Source: an uncultured Prevotellaceae bacterium (GTDB taxonomy: Bacteria; Bacteroidota; Bacteroidia; Bacteroidales; Bacteroidaceae). Taken from it: a DNA stretch of 32,072 nt. The stretch spans positions 1-32,072 of the forward strand of contig CADCPZ010000017.1 in NCBI GenBank assembly GCA_902803475.1. The letters run 5' to 3'. Below, piece after piece: positions 17,708-26,151 of the stretch; position 1 is the stretch's first letter, and each line of letters opens with the position of its first letter. The notes beneath the pieces were generated by a model, which saw only the letters and a program-made list of their open reading frames with translations, was not told where the DNA came from and made no database searches. Position numbers and translations under genes: made by a program.

Positions 17708-18973
17708 CTATAGGAACGGAGCTAACAGATGGGCAAACCATCCTCTGAATCGTTTTGAGGGCGAACGCCATTGTTTCCACTTTTCTTCTGTTAGTTTGAA
17801 ACTGTCGGCTTTTTCGCGGTCAAAAAGGTCGCAGAGTTCCTTTGTGGTGTGTGGGTCGATGATAACAGCATTCTCCTCATAATCCCATCGCAGGCTGCGT
17901 GCATTGAGGTTGGCACTGCCGACGGTACAGAAACGTCCATCGACCATGATGATTTTTGTGTGATGGAATCCAGGTTTGTACATCCATACTTCCACACCGG
18001 CTTTCATCAGTTTGTGGGCATTGTAGAAACCACAGTCGGGGGTCAGGGGAATATCACTCTTGACCGACAGCATGAGTTCTACTTTCACGCCTCGTTTGAC
18101 AGCATTCTTCAAGGCTTTCTTCAACTTGTGGTTCAGTGTGAAATATGGGTTGATGAGTTTGATGGTGTCTTGCGCATCGTTGATGGCATTGAGGTAGAAA
18201 TCGCGAATAATGGCTTTGGTGACATGTGGTTCGCGGTTGATGATACCTATCATCTTCTGTCCTGCCGTAGCCGTTGTGTCAGGCTTTAACCCAGTGATGT
18301 AGCTGGTATCTCCCAAACCTCGATAATACTGAGGCCCGTGAATGTCTTCGCCAGTTACCTTTTTCCACATGCGCAGAAATATTTTCTGTAAGGTGTTCAC
18401 CTCGTCGCCCTCGATGCGGCAATGCATATCGTGCCATTCACCTACAACTTCCGTTCCGTTGATGTAGTAGTCGGCTACGTTCATACCGCCTGTGTAAGCG
18501 ATTTTTCCGTCAATCACGACAATCTTCCGGTGGTCTCGGTTGAAGATATCGTCTATCCATGGAAAACGTACTGGGTTGAACTCATAGAGCTGCACACCTG
18601 TTTGGCGTATTTTCTCCACGTGTTCTTTCTTCAGCGGCTGGTTATTGGACGAGTTGCCGAAACCATCATACAATGCCCGCACTTCAATACCTTGTTTGGC
18701 TTTCTCTGCGAGGATGTCGAACAGCAAGCTGGCGATGGAGTCATTGCGGAAATTGAAGTATTCGAGATGCACACTCTTCTTTGCCTGTCGGATGGCGGCA
18801 AACATATCGTCAAACTTTTCCTGTCCGCTCATCAACAAGGTGACGGCATTATTGTGCGAAAAGGTGACACCCCGTTCGCGTAACTGTTTGACAATAAGTG
18901 AGTCACTTGTCTGGGCATAACTCAGCAACGAGATGCTGAGCAGCAAGTATAAGGTAATTGTTTTATGGTTCAT
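17708..18973 (-). CDS. Phospholipase D-like / cardiolipin-synthase-type protein, exported
   Basis: 421-aa PLD-superfamily enzyme with two HKD motifs: HRKIVVIDG (H148) with TGGMNVADYY downstream, and HTKIIMVDG (near residue 338) with VGSANLNARS downstream. This arrangement is that of cardiolipin synthases and related phosphatidyltransferases. Unlike ClsA it has no paired N-terminal membrane helices but one signal-like segment (MNHKTITLYLLLSISLLSYAQ), suggesting a periplasmic or membrane-attached enzyme. The ATG at 18973 overlaps the kdsD stop codon (ATGA); another in-frame ATG lies 9 nt earlier. Last gene of the kdsA-kdsD run. Whether it acts on cardiolipin or other phosphodiesters is open. 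Confidence 0.85.
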   Translation of the reverse strand: MNHKTITLYLLLSISLLSYAQTSDSLIVKQLRERGVTFSHNNAVTLLMSGQEKFDDMFAAIRQAKKSVHLEYFNFRNDSIASLLFDILAEKAKQGIEVRALYDGFGNSSNNQPLKKEHVEKIRQTGVQLYEFNPVRFPWIDDIFNRDHRKIVVIDGKIAYTGGMNVADYYINGTEVVGEWHDMHCRIEGDEVNTLQKIFLRMWKKVTGEDIHGPQYYRGLGDTSYITGLKPDTTATAGQKMIGIINREPHVTKAIIRDFYLNAINDAQDTIKLINPYFTLNHKLKKALKNAVKRGVKVELMLSVKSDIPLTPDCGFYNAHKLMKAGVEVWMYKPGFHHTKIIMVDGRFCTVGSANLNARSLRWDYEENAVIIDPHTTKELCDLFDREKADSFKLTEEKWKQWRSPSKRFRGWFAHLLAPFL

Positions 18974-19923
18974 ATCATACATGAATAATGGTCAACGATA
19001 CCCAACAGGTGTTGTTCTTTGTCAACGACAAGCACCGTGTGGATTTTGTATTTTTGCATGATGCGCTGAATCTCCGTAATCTTCGTCGTAGGCAATACGG
19101 TCTTTGGCTTGCGTGTCATGATGTCGTCAACGGTGTGGTTGAAGAATTCTGCCTGCCATTTCTCCATTGCTCGACGGATATCACCATCAGTAATCAGACC
19201 GCATACCTGCTCGTTCTCGTCTAACGATACTCCCAATCCGAGTTTTCCCTTGCTCACATGGATGATGGCTTCACCCAAGTGCATTTCTTTCGGAATAACA
19301 GGGAGGTCGTTGGTGCGCATCACATCGGTGGCGGTTGTCAGCAAACGTTTACCCAGTTCACCGCCAGGATGGAAATGGGCAAAGTCTTGTGGCTTGAAAT
19401 GTCGCATCTCCATGAGTGCGATGGCGATGGCATCGCCCATCACGAGTGCTGCTGTCGTGCTGCTTGTTGGTGCCAGATTCAGCGGACAGGCTTCTTTCTC
19501 TACTTTCACGGTGATGTGGGCATCAGAGTATTTGGCCAATAGCGATTGTGGATTTCCGCTGATGCCTACGATGGGAATATTCATGTGGAGCACCAAGGGA
19601 ATGAATCGAAGCAGTTCGTCGGTCTGACCGGAATTGCTCAAAGCCAATACGACATCGTCTTTCGTCATCACACCCAAATCGCCATGAAAGACATCGAGGG
19701 GGTTGATGTAGAAGGCGGGGGTGCCAGTTGATGACAACGTGGCTGCAATCTTTGCTCCGATGTGCCCGCTTTTCCCCACACCTGTCACGATAATCTTTCC
19801 GTGACAGTTGAACATCATCTGTACGGCGCGGTCGAAATTGTCGTCAAGTTGAGGAATCAGATTTAGAGTTGCCTGAGCCTCATCTTTGATACATTGGATG
19901 GCGTATGTTCTGATTTTTTTCAT
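18970..19923 (-). CDS. kdsD: Arabinose-5-phosphate isomerase (KpsF/GutQ family)
   Basis: 317-aa enzyme converting ribulose-5-P to arabinose-5-P, the sugar that KdsA condenses with PEP to make KDO for lipopolysaccharide. The SIS domain (about 38-185) shows GVGKSGHIGAKIAATLSSTGTPAFYINPLDVFHGDLG and SNSGQTDELL, and the family hallmark FHPGGELGKRLL follows. Two CBS domains (about 200-317) finish the protein. It starts 2 nt after the kdsA stop codon, so the substrate-producing and substrate-using enzymes are coupled. Ends overlapping the PLD-like start. Confidence 0.93.
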   Translation of the reverse strand: MKKIRTYAIQCIKDEAQATLNLIPQLDDNFDRAVQMMFNCHGKIIVTGVGKSGHIGAKIAATLSSTGTPAFYINPLDVFHGDLGVMTKDDVVLALSNSGQTDELLRFIPLVLHMNIPIVGISGNPQSLLAKYSDAHITVKVEKEACPLNLAPTSSTTAALVMGDAIAIALMEMRHFKPQDFAHFHPGGELGKRLLTTATDVMRTNDLPVIPKEMHLGEAIIHVSKGKLGLGVSLDENEQVCGLITDGDIRRAMEKWQAEFFNHTVDDIMTRKPKTVLPTTKITEIQRIMQKYKIHTVLVVDKEQHLLGIVDHYSCMI

Positions 19924-19925
19924 TT

Positions 19926-20708
19926 CTATTGATGTTGTGGAGATACATTCGGAGTTTGTAGTATAGAACGAATGACATCTTCTAACTTTTTAATTTCCAA
20001 CATGTTGGCAGCATCACTCATTCCTTCGTCTGGAGTGGGGTGGACTTCAAAGAACCAACCTGTAGCGCCAAAGGCTTTCGCTGCTAATGCCATCGACGGA
20101 ACAAAGCGTCGATCGCCGCTCGTCTTGCCGTCTCCGGCACTCGGTCGTTGCACGCTATGGGTGCAATCCATGATAACGGTAGGTACAATCTGAAGCATGT
20201 CGTCGATATTGCGGAAGTCAACCACAAGGTTGTTGTATCCGAAAGAATTGCCACGTTCGGTGAGCCATACATCTTGTGCACCAGCATCTTTCACTTTTTC
20301 AACAGGATAGCGCATATCGCGACCACTCATAAACTGTGCTTTCTTGATGTTGACAATGCGTCCTGTTCGTGCTGCCGCTTTGAGCAAATCTGTTTGTCGG
20401 CATAGAAACGCAGGTATCTGAACAACATCGGCAACCTCACCTACGGGAGCTGCCTGATAGCTCTCATGAATGTCGGTCAGCACGCGCAAACCATATTTCG
20501 ATTTGATGTCTGCCAGCATCTGCAATCCCTTCTCCATTCCAGGACCACGAAAGGAGTGTGTCGATGTACGATTGGCCTTGTCGAATGATGCCTTAAAGAT
20601 GATATCGATATTGAAAAGCTTGTTGAGTCTTACCAATTCTTTCGCCACCGTCTCCAATAATTCCTGTGACTCAATGACACATGGGCCTGCTATAATGGGT
20701 TGTTCCAT
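19926..20708 (-). CDS. kdsA: 3-deoxy-8-phosphooctulonate (KDO-8-P) synthase
   Basis: 260-aa TIM-barrel enzyme condensing PEP with arabinose-5-P, committing step of KDO synthesis for lipid A core. Visible: AGPCVIES at the N-terminus, FKASFDKANRTS, QIPAFLCRQTDLL, KKAQFMSG, MDCTHSVQRP and FFEVHPTPDEGMSDAANML. Cys10 in AGPCVIES (Asn in the E. coli type), with the His, Glu and Asp later, is the ligand set of the metal-dependent class. First gene of the unit, with a promoter at 20731-20762. Length is slightly below E. coli KdsA (284), normal for Bacteroidota. Confidence 0.94.
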   Translation of the reverse strand: MEQPIIAGPCVIESQELLETVAKELVRLNKLFNIDIIFKASFDKANRTSTHSFRGPGMEKGLQMLADIKSKYGLRVLTDIHESYQAAPVGEVADVVQIPAFLCRQTDLLKAAARTGRIVNIKKAQFMSGRDMRYPVEKVKDAGAQDVWLTERGNSFGYNNLVVDFRNIDDMLQIVPTVIMDCTHSVQRPSAGDGKTSGDRRFVPSMALAAKAFGATGWFFEVHPTPDEGMSDAANMLEIKKLEDVIRSILQTPNVSPQHQ

Positions 20709-20730
20709 ACCATTTTCTATTTTGAATGGG

Positions 20731-20762
20731 CAAAGGTACGATTAAGTGAGCGAAAATGCAAA
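20731..20762 (-). promoter_or_regulatory. Promoter of kdsA-kdsD-PLD
   Basis: Minus strand TTTG (20759-20762), 20 nt, TACCTTTG (20731-20738); leader about 20 nt. A palindrome TGCAAAT-TT-ATTTGCA (20757-20772) overlaps the -33 element and could be an operator. Confidence 0.65.
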
Positions 20763-20899
20763 TTTATTTGCAATTTTCCGAACGTGAGTACTTTCGAGAC
20801 AAAATCTCAAAGGATTATCAATATCATCGAGATAAAGTTTCAAGTTGCATTTTTTTAAGAAAAATATGAGAGAATTATTTTCTTTTCATAATTTTTGTT

Positions 20900-20907
20900 T
20901 ATCTTTG
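20900..20907 (+). promoter_or_regulatory. -7 element of the GDP-mannose gene promoter
   Basis: TATCTTTG at 20900-20907, 30 nt ahead of the ATG at 20938. The expected -33 TTTG about 19-20 nt upstream is not convincing, the region being T-rich. It fires divergently from the kdsA promoter. Confidence 0.5.
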
Positions 20908-20937
20908 CCGTCTCTATTATATAAAAAGGTTGAAAAG

Positions 20938-22002
20938 ATGGGAAAGACAAACAATCACGTCGTTATTATGGCTGGTGGCATAGGAAGCCGCTTTTGGCCG
21001 ATGAGTACAGAAGAAAAACCCAAGCAGTTTATTGATGTATTGGGCGTTGGTCGAACATTGCTGCAGCTTACCTATGACCGTTTCGATAGTATTACCCGAC
21101 CAGAGAATGTTTGGGTGGTAACCAATGAGCGGTATGCTGGCATCGTCAAGGAACAGCTGCCAGAGATACCTGTCGGCAATATTCTCAGCGAACCATGTCG
21201 GCGAAACACAGCGCCGTGCATTGCTTATGTCAGTTGGCGTGTCAAAGAGGCCGACCCGTCTGCCAATATGGTTGTGACACCAAGCGACCATATTGTTACC
21301 GATATCGCTGAATTCCGTCGCGTCATCAATCAATGTCTGCGCTTCACCAATGGAACCGATACGATTGTGACGTTAGGCATTAAGCCCAATCGTCCTGAAA
21401 CTGGTTACGGATATATCCAAGCCGATTTGTCGTCGGCAAGTGCCCGCAACAAGGAAATCTTCCGCGTGGATACCTTCCGCGAGAAACCTGATTTGGCAAC
21501 AGCCACACGCTATATCAAGCAGAATAATTTCTTCTGGAATGCAGGTATCTTCGTTTGGAATGTGTCCACCATCGTGAACGCTTTCCGTATCTATCAGCCT
21601 TCCATCGCACGCATCTTCGAATCGATGCGCGATGTGTATGCCACACCTGCCGAACAGGAGCAAGTCAACCTGCGCTATCCTGAGTGTGAGAGTATCAGCG
21701 TTGACTATGCCATTATGGAGAAAGCGGATGAAATATTTGTTTGTCCTGCAGATTTCGGATGGAGCGACTTGGGTACATGGGGCAGTTTGTTGATGCAAAG
21801 CAAGCGCGACCTCTACGGCAATGCCATCATCGGACAGAACGTATCTTTATATGACACCAAGAATTGTATCATCCACACGGCAGAAGAGAAGAGAGTCGTA
21901 ATCCAGGGATTGGAGGACTGCATCGTAGCAGAGAAAAACGGCACACTCTTGATTTGTAAACTGTCTGAGGAACAGCGCATCAAACAGTTCTCAGAAGGTT
22001 AA
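20938..22002 (+). CDS. manC: Mannose-1-phosphate guanylyltransferase
   Basis: 354-aa nucleotidyltransferase making GDP-mannose from mannose-1-P and GTP for surface polysaccharide. The N-terminal signature GGIGSRFWPMSTEEKPKQF (about residues 13-31) is that of GMP-type pyrophosphorylases; PSDHIVTDIAEF carries the metal/nucleotide loop; FREKPDLATATRYI and NAGIFVW are also typical. It lacks the fused phosphomannose isomerase domain of bifunctional ManC. The ATG at 20938 follows a TATCTTTG promoter; an upstream ATG at 20845 precedes that promoter. It lies back to back with the KDO genes, two polysaccharide-precursor units sharing one regulatory gap. Followed by a hairpin overlapping the DedA gene end. 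Confidence 0.9.
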   Translation: MGKTNNHVVIMAGGIGSRFWPMSTEEKPKQFIDVLGVGRTLLQLTYDRFDSITRPENVWVVTNERYAGIVKEQLPEIPVGNILSEPCRRNTAPCIAYVSWRVKEADPSANMVVTPSDHIVTDIAEFRRVINQCLRFTNGTDTIVTLGIKPNRPETGYGYIQADLSSASARNKEIFRVDTFREKPDLATATRYIKQNNFFWNAGIFVWNVSTIVNAFRIYQPSIARIFESMRDVYATPAEQEQVNLRYPECESISVDYAIMEKADEIFVCPADFGWSDLGTWGSLLMQSKRDLYGNAIIGQNVSLYDTKNCIIHTAEEKRVVIQGLEDCIVAEKNGTLLICKLSEEQRIKQFSEG

Positions 22003-22008
22003 CCTACA

Positions 22009-22039
22009 GGAGTGAGGCTTCTTACTCCTTATTCCTTTT
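22009..22039 (+). terminator. Terminator after the GDP-mannose gene
   Basis: 8-bp stem (22009-22016 with 22021-22028, one G-T pair) with a GCTT loop, followed by a T-rich run. It starts 6 nt past the stop codon and overlaps the last codons of the converging DedA gene. Confidence 0.55.
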
Positions 22040-22675
22040 CTCCTTACTCCTCTTCACCAAATACTTCCCAACGAAATAGATGATTGCGAGTGCAACAAGT
22101 CCGAGAATCACGTACTTGATGTATTCGCTGTATCGGTCGATGGTTGCCTCCAGCTCTTCTCTTGGTACAAAACTGTTGAGCCACCATCCTAATGCTGCTA
22201 AGATACAGTTCCAGACACCAGCACCCAGCGTGGTGAAGAATAAGAACCGCCAGAAGTTCATGCGGGCCATACCTGCAGGAATGGATATCAGGTGACGGAT
22301 ACCAGGTATCAGACGCCCCGTAAGGGTTGCTGTCGCTCCGTTCTTATCGAAATACTTTTCACTTTTCTCCACCTTCTCTTGGTTGAGCAGACACATCTTT
22401 CCCCATTTCGAATTGGCAAAACGGTAGATGATCGGACGCCCCAGATAGCGACCGGCGATGTAGTTGATGGTGGCACCACAATCAGCACCCAAGGTGCCAT
22501 AGAGGATGATCAACCAAATGTTCAACTGCCCATCTTCTGCTGCAAAATAGGCTGCTGGCGATACGACCAACTCAGACGGGACAGGGATGACGGTGCTTTC
22601 AAGCAGCATTAGAAAAAATATCCATCCGTAGTTGAGGTGTTCTATAATAAATTGAAAAAAATCAAATTCTCCCAT
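22022..22675 (-). CDS. DedA-family membrane protein
   Basis: 217-aa integral membrane protein of the DedA/VTT family, implicated elsewhere in lipid-carrier or phospholipid flipping and envelope homeostasis. It has the family opening (LESTVIPVPSELVVSPAAYFAA), GADCGATINYIAGRYLGRP, and the hallmark TGRLIPGIRHLISIPAGMARM, plus four or five hydrophobic segments and a basic C-terminus ending in KRSKEKRNKE. The last codons are made of CTCCTTACTCC-like filler repeat, so the tail probably drifted. Divergence from the manC end is convergent, with the two stop codons 20 nt apart. Confidence 0.9.
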   Translation of the reverse strand: MGEFDFFQFIIEHLNYGWIFFLMLLESTVIPVPSELVVSPAAYFAAEDGQLNIWLIILYGTLGADCGATINYIAGRYLGRPIIYRFANSKWGKMCLLNQEKVEKSEKYFDKNGATATLTGRLIPGIRHLISIPAGMARMNFWRFLFFTTLGAGVWNCILAALGWWLNSFVPREELEATIDRYSEYIKYVILGLVALAIIYFVGKYLVKRSKEKRNKE

Positions 22676-22727
22676 AAATAATATGTTTACGTTTTAACTT
22701 TTACGGTTTACAGTTCAATCTGGTGGG

Positions 22728-24158
22728 TTACACCTTCTTTTTATGTGGGGCGGGGTCTGTCTTCAAATAATCCGCTGGTGTAGCATCCTCTGGATACAAG
22801 TCTGCAAACATAGAACTGGCCTCATCGGGGTTTTTCTCTACCGCGATGGCGAGGTATTTGCGACATTCCTCTTTTTCGCCCAACTCGTAGCAGCAGCGAG
22901 CCATATAGGCATAGCCGTCTGTCCATTCATCAGAAGTTCGGTTAAAAAGAACTTGTAAAACATTCTTTGCCATTCCAAGATAGCCACAGTCAAAGACCGA
23001 TACGGCCATTTTGAAAAGAATGAACGGATCGAGTTGGGAGTCATACAGGGCTTGCTTAAAGCACTCAATGGCTTCAGTGTAGTGGTTGTTCTCCAAATAG
23101 ACATGCCCTTTGATAACCAGCAATTCGTTGGCATCAACGGTTTTCAGACGCAACAGCTTCTCCAAACATTGGAGGCTTTCTTGCATCCTGCCGAGATGAC
23201 TGTAGGCAAAGGCCATTTCCATATAGACTTCATGTTGCCCACGGACGTTCTGACACTTTTCTGCTTTCTCGGCAGCATGCTCCAAATGAGGCAACGCCTC
23301 CTCCCAACACCCCATGTTGAGCAGACATAAGGCCTGAAACAATTCTGCTGTTTCGCTGGTTGTATCCAGCTCACCATAGCGCTGGTAGTATTTTTGTGCC
23401 TCCTCATAGTTGCCTAAATAGTATAATCCGTTGGCCTTGTTCAACGTGGCTTCTGTATCATTGGGGTTGATAGCGATAGAATATTCGCTGCTGGTGATGG
23501 AGTCGTGGATTTTGTTTTCCATAAACTGCGTCATCGCCAATCGGTTCCAATAAGGTGCAGAGTAGGGGTCGCTGTCTATCAGCTCGTTGAAAAGGGCCTC
23601 ACTCTCTTGATACAACCCCTTGCTGACAAGGATGCGTCCTTTCAGTTCCTTGTAATCGGAAAGAGAGGTGTCGCTAACAAGTTGCAACCAGTGGTCGGCA
23701 TAGTCGAATTCATCATAGTCGCCAAAGATCAAGGCCACATCCAATGCAAAGTCGTCGATATCGGAAGCATCCACTTCCTCCATCTTTTCCTCTATCATGA
23801 AGTTGGCTTCTTCCAGTTCTTTGCGGGCGATTTTTATTTCCACTTTCGCATAGAAATATTCCAAATCGGATTTGTCGATGATTTGGTCAAGATAATATTC
23901 GGGGGCTTCCAAATCGGAAAACTCGTTTGTTAGCGCCAGACGGGACATCAGCACCAAGGGCATCGTAGAACCGGGAAACGTATAGATCGCCCGTTCCAAC
24001 AGTTGCTTGGTGATGATGTCTTTTCCTTGATGATGATAATATTCGGCAAGGTCACTCAGTTCGTCGGCATCAAAGAAACCGCCGTCGCCTGTCTGCGCTG
24101 CTTTTTCATAGCGTTGCAGCAGCTCACGGAATTGCTTGCTCTGAAAATAATTATCCAT
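22728..24158 (-). CDS. Tetratricopeptide-repeat protein
   Basis: 476-aa soluble protein made of about ten TPR-type helical hairpins, seen for example in SAPYWNRLAMTQFMENKIHDSI, ALYYL-like units GNYEEAQKYYQRYGELD, MEMAFAYSHLGRMQESLQCLEKLL and HYTEAIECFKQAL. Acidic overall; no signal peptide, so presumably a cytosolic scaffold. It overlaps the glnS stop codon by 8 nt, implying translational coupling with the tRNA synthetase. The partner is unknown. Ends in a lysine-rich DPAPHKKKV tail. An annotated function beyond protein-protein interaction cannot be supported. Confidence 0.85.
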   Translation of the reverse strand: MDNYFQSKQFRELLQRYEKAAQTGDGGFFDADELSDLAEYYHHQGKDIITKQLLERAIYTFPGSTMPLVLMSRLALTNEFSDLEAPEYYLDQIIDKSDLEYFYAKVEIKIARKELEEANFMIEEKMEEVDASDIDDFALDVALIFGDYDEFDYADHWLQLVSDTSLSDYKELKGRILVSKGLYQESEALFNELIDSDPYSAPYWNRLAMTQFMENKIHDSITSSEYSIAINPNDTEATLNKANGLYYLGNYEEAQKYYQRYGELDTTSETAELFQALCLLNMGCWEEALPHLEHAAEKAEKCQNVRGQHEVYMEMAFAYSHLGRMQESLQCLEKLLRLKTVDANELLVIKGHVYLENNHYTEAIECFKQALYDSQLDPFILFKMAVSVFDCGYLGMAKNVLQVLFNRTSDEWTDGYAYMARCCYELGEKEECRKYLAIAVEKNPDEASSMFADLYPEDATPADYLKTDPAPHKKKV

Positions 24159-25866
24159 TCTTTGCTTGCTTCGCCCACGTATCTTTCAGTCCTACCGTTT
24201 TGTTGAAGATCAGTTTTTCGGCAGTACTGTTGATATCGGCCATGAAGTAGCCAATGCGTTGGAACTGAAGATATTCGCCGGGCTGACGTTCAGCGGCATA
24301 TTTTTCTACATAACAGTTGTTGAGGATTTGCAAACTCTCAGGATTGAGCAGCTCGCGGAAGTCGCGCTCGTCGGCCGACGGATTTTCCACATTGAACAAA
24401 CGATCGTAGATGCGAACCTCAGCCTGCTGGCAATGGTCGGCACTGACCCAATGGAGGGTACCCTTCACCTTGCGGTTGGCTCCTTCCATACCGCTCTTGC
24501 TCGTCGGGTCGTATTCTGCCTGAATCTCAACGATGTTGCCGGCGGCATCTTTGGTGCATCCAGTGCACATGACAATATAGGCATTCTTTAGTCGCACTTC
24601 CTTTCCTGGAGTCATGCGGAAGAACTTCTTGGGAGCATCCTCCATGAAATCGTCGCGCTCTATCCAGAGATGTTTCGAGAAGGTGATAGTATGGGTGCCG
24701 TCAGCTTCATTCTCCGGATTGTTCACAGCTTCCATCTCTTCGGTCTGACCGTCAGGATAATTGGTAATAACGAGTTTCACGGGGTTCAACACAGCACTTA
24801 CGCGAAGGGCTTTCTTGTTCAAGTCTTCACGTACGGAAGCCTCCAAGAGGGCCACATCGTTCAACGCGTCGAATTTCGTGTAGCCTATAGAGTCGATGAA
24901 GTTGCGGATACTCTGTGGCGAATAGCCGCGACGACGCATACCGCTGATAGTTGGCATACGGGGGTCATCCCATCCGCTGACGAATTTTTCTTCGACCAAC
25001 GCCAACAGCTTACGTTTCGACATCATCGTATAGGTGAGATTCAAACGGTTGAACTCAATCTGACGCGGACGGTAGTTGGCTTGCGCTGGCGCAGCATTCG
25101 TTTCTTTCTCTATCAGGAAGTCTATGAACTTGTCGTATAGCGGACGGTGCGGCACAAACTCCAACGTACAGATAGAGTGGGTGACACCCTCGAAATAATC
25201 GCTCTGTCCGTGTGCAAAGTCATACATCGGATAGGCGTGCCACTTTGTTCCGGTACGATGATGGGGTGTCTGGATGATGCGATACATAATAGGATCGCGG
25301 AAGTGCATATTAGGATTCGACATATCGAGTTTGGCACGAAGTACCATACTGCCCTCGACAGCCTCCGGTGTGTTCATCTGCTCAAACAAAGCGAGGTTCT
25401 CCTCGATGGGACGGTCACGATAGGGACTTGCCACACCAGGTTCCGTAGGTGTACCTTTCTGACGGGCAATCTCTTCTGACGTCTGTTCGTCAACGTATGC
25501 CAAACCCTTCTTGATGAGCCATACGGCAAACTCCCAAAGCTTATCAAAATAGTCGCTGGCATAGTAGATGTTGCCCCATTTGAATCCCAACCATGAGATG
25601 TCGTTGAGGATGTTTTCTACATACTCGTTGTTTTCTTTCGAAGGATTAGTGTCGTCGAAACGGAGGTTACAAATACCATTGTAGTGTTCTGCTACACCGA
25701 AGTCCATACAGATGGCTTTGGCGTGTCCAATATGCAGATATCCGTTAGGCTCTGGTGGGAAACGTGTCTGTATGCGTCCACCGTTCTTACCTTCCGCGAG
25801 GTCTTCCTCAACGAATTGTTCTACGAAACTCAAACTCCTTTTCTCTTCGTTTGTATTGATTTCCAT
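24151..25866 (-). CDS. glnS: Glutamine--tRNA ligase
   Basis: 571-aa class I aminoacyl-tRNA synthetase charging tRNA-Gln directly. It has the HIGH motif in PPEPNGYLHIGHAKAI (about 37-52), FDDTNPSKEN, the KMSKS-type loop MMSKRKL, and the beta-barrel anticodon-binding domain (RKVKGTLHWVSADHCQQAEVRIYDRLF). Length fits (E. coli 554). Start chosen at ATG 25866; the in-frame TTG at 25896 lies within the -7 element. Presence of GlnRS implies this organism need not rely solely on the GatCAB indirect route. Followed by an overlapping TPR gene. Confidence 0.96.
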   Translation of the reverse strand: MEINTNEEKRSLSFVEQFVEEDLAEGKNGGRIQTRFPPEPNGYLHIGHAKAICMDFGVAEHYNGICNLRFDDTNPSKENNEYVENILNDISWLGFKWGNIYYASDYFDKLWEFAVWLIKKGLAYVDEQTSEEIARQKGTPTEPGVASPYRDRPIEENLALFEQMNTPEAVEGSMVLRAKLDMSNPNMHFRDPIMYRIIQTPHHRTGTKWHAYPMYDFAHGQSDYFEGVTHSICTLEFVPHRPLYDKFIDFLIEKETNAAPAQANYRPRQIEFNRLNLTYTMMSKRKLLALVEEKFVSGWDDPRMPTISGMRRRGYSPQSIRNFIDSIGYTKFDALNDVALLEASVREDLNKKALRVSAVLNPVKLVITNYPDGQTEEMEAVNNPENEADGTHTITFSKHLWIERDDFMEDAPKKFFRMTPGKEVRLKNAYIVMCTGCTKDAAGNIVEIQAEYDPTSKSGMEGANRKVKGTLHWVSADHCQQAEVRIYDRLFNVENPSADERDFRELLNPESLQILNNCYVEKYAAERQPGEYLQFQRIGYFMADINSTAEKLIFNKTVGLKDTWAKQAKNG

Positions 25867-25893
25867 ATTCTCTAATGCTAAATTCTGAGGGGG

Positions 25894-25901
25894 CAAAGTT
25901 A
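25894..25901 (-). promoter_or_regulatory. -7 element of the glnS promoter
   Basis: Minus strand TAACTTTG at 25894-25901, about 27 nt from the ATG. No good TTTG at the -33 position. Confidence 0.5.
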
Positions 25902-25981
25902 CATATTTTCTTCCGTAAAACCGAAAAGTTTCGATAAAATTACGGTATTTAAGAAAAAGTTTTAAAAAAACTTGAAAAAAA

Positions 25982-26013
25982 TTTGTTTGTTTGTGGGAAA
26001 TGCTTTACCTTTG
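25982..26013 (+). promoter_or_regulatory. Promoter of the candidate sRNA
   Basis: TTTG (25982-25985), 20 nt, TACCTTTG (26006-26013). It points away from glnS and no plus-strand gene follows before a terminator, so it predicts a short non-coding transcript. Confidence 0.65.
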
Positions 26014-26016
26014 CAC

Positions 26017-26110
26017 TCGTTATCCTGAATACAATCTTTTTACCTTAAAAAAGGCTAATACCTATTGAGATTGAGTGCCTATCGCTGTGAAGTGAGAGGC
26101 ATTTCTTTTT
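26017..26110 (+). ncRNA. Candidate small RNA between glnS and mltG
   Basis: About 94 nt between a full promoter and a terminator. Paired segments: CAATCT (26032-26037) with AGATTG (26068-26073), enclosing a CCTT/AAGG hairpin (26043-26046 with 26051-26054, AAAA loop); then the terminator stem TGCCT/AGGCA (26076-26080 with 26097-26101) continuing as TCGCT/AGTGA around a GTGA loop, followed by TTTCTTTTT. No open frame of note. It lies on the strand opposite to both flanking genes. Sequence conservation was not tested; no known family was recognised. Confidence 0.55.
26073..26110 (+). terminator. Terminator of the candidate sRNA
   Basis: Stem 26073-26086 with 26091-26104 (one A-G mismatch, several G-T pairs) with loop GTGA, then TTTCTTTTT. 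It ends 42 nt before the mltG stop codon (opposite strand). Confidence 0.65.
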
Positions 26111-26151
26111 ATATATACCCTCGTTCCTTCTCTCCTTCTCTCTTTATCTCC

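Noticed and set aside
26017..26110. Small protein gene or T-box leader of glnS
   Set aside because: No frame of length in the segment, and it is on the strand opposite to glnS.
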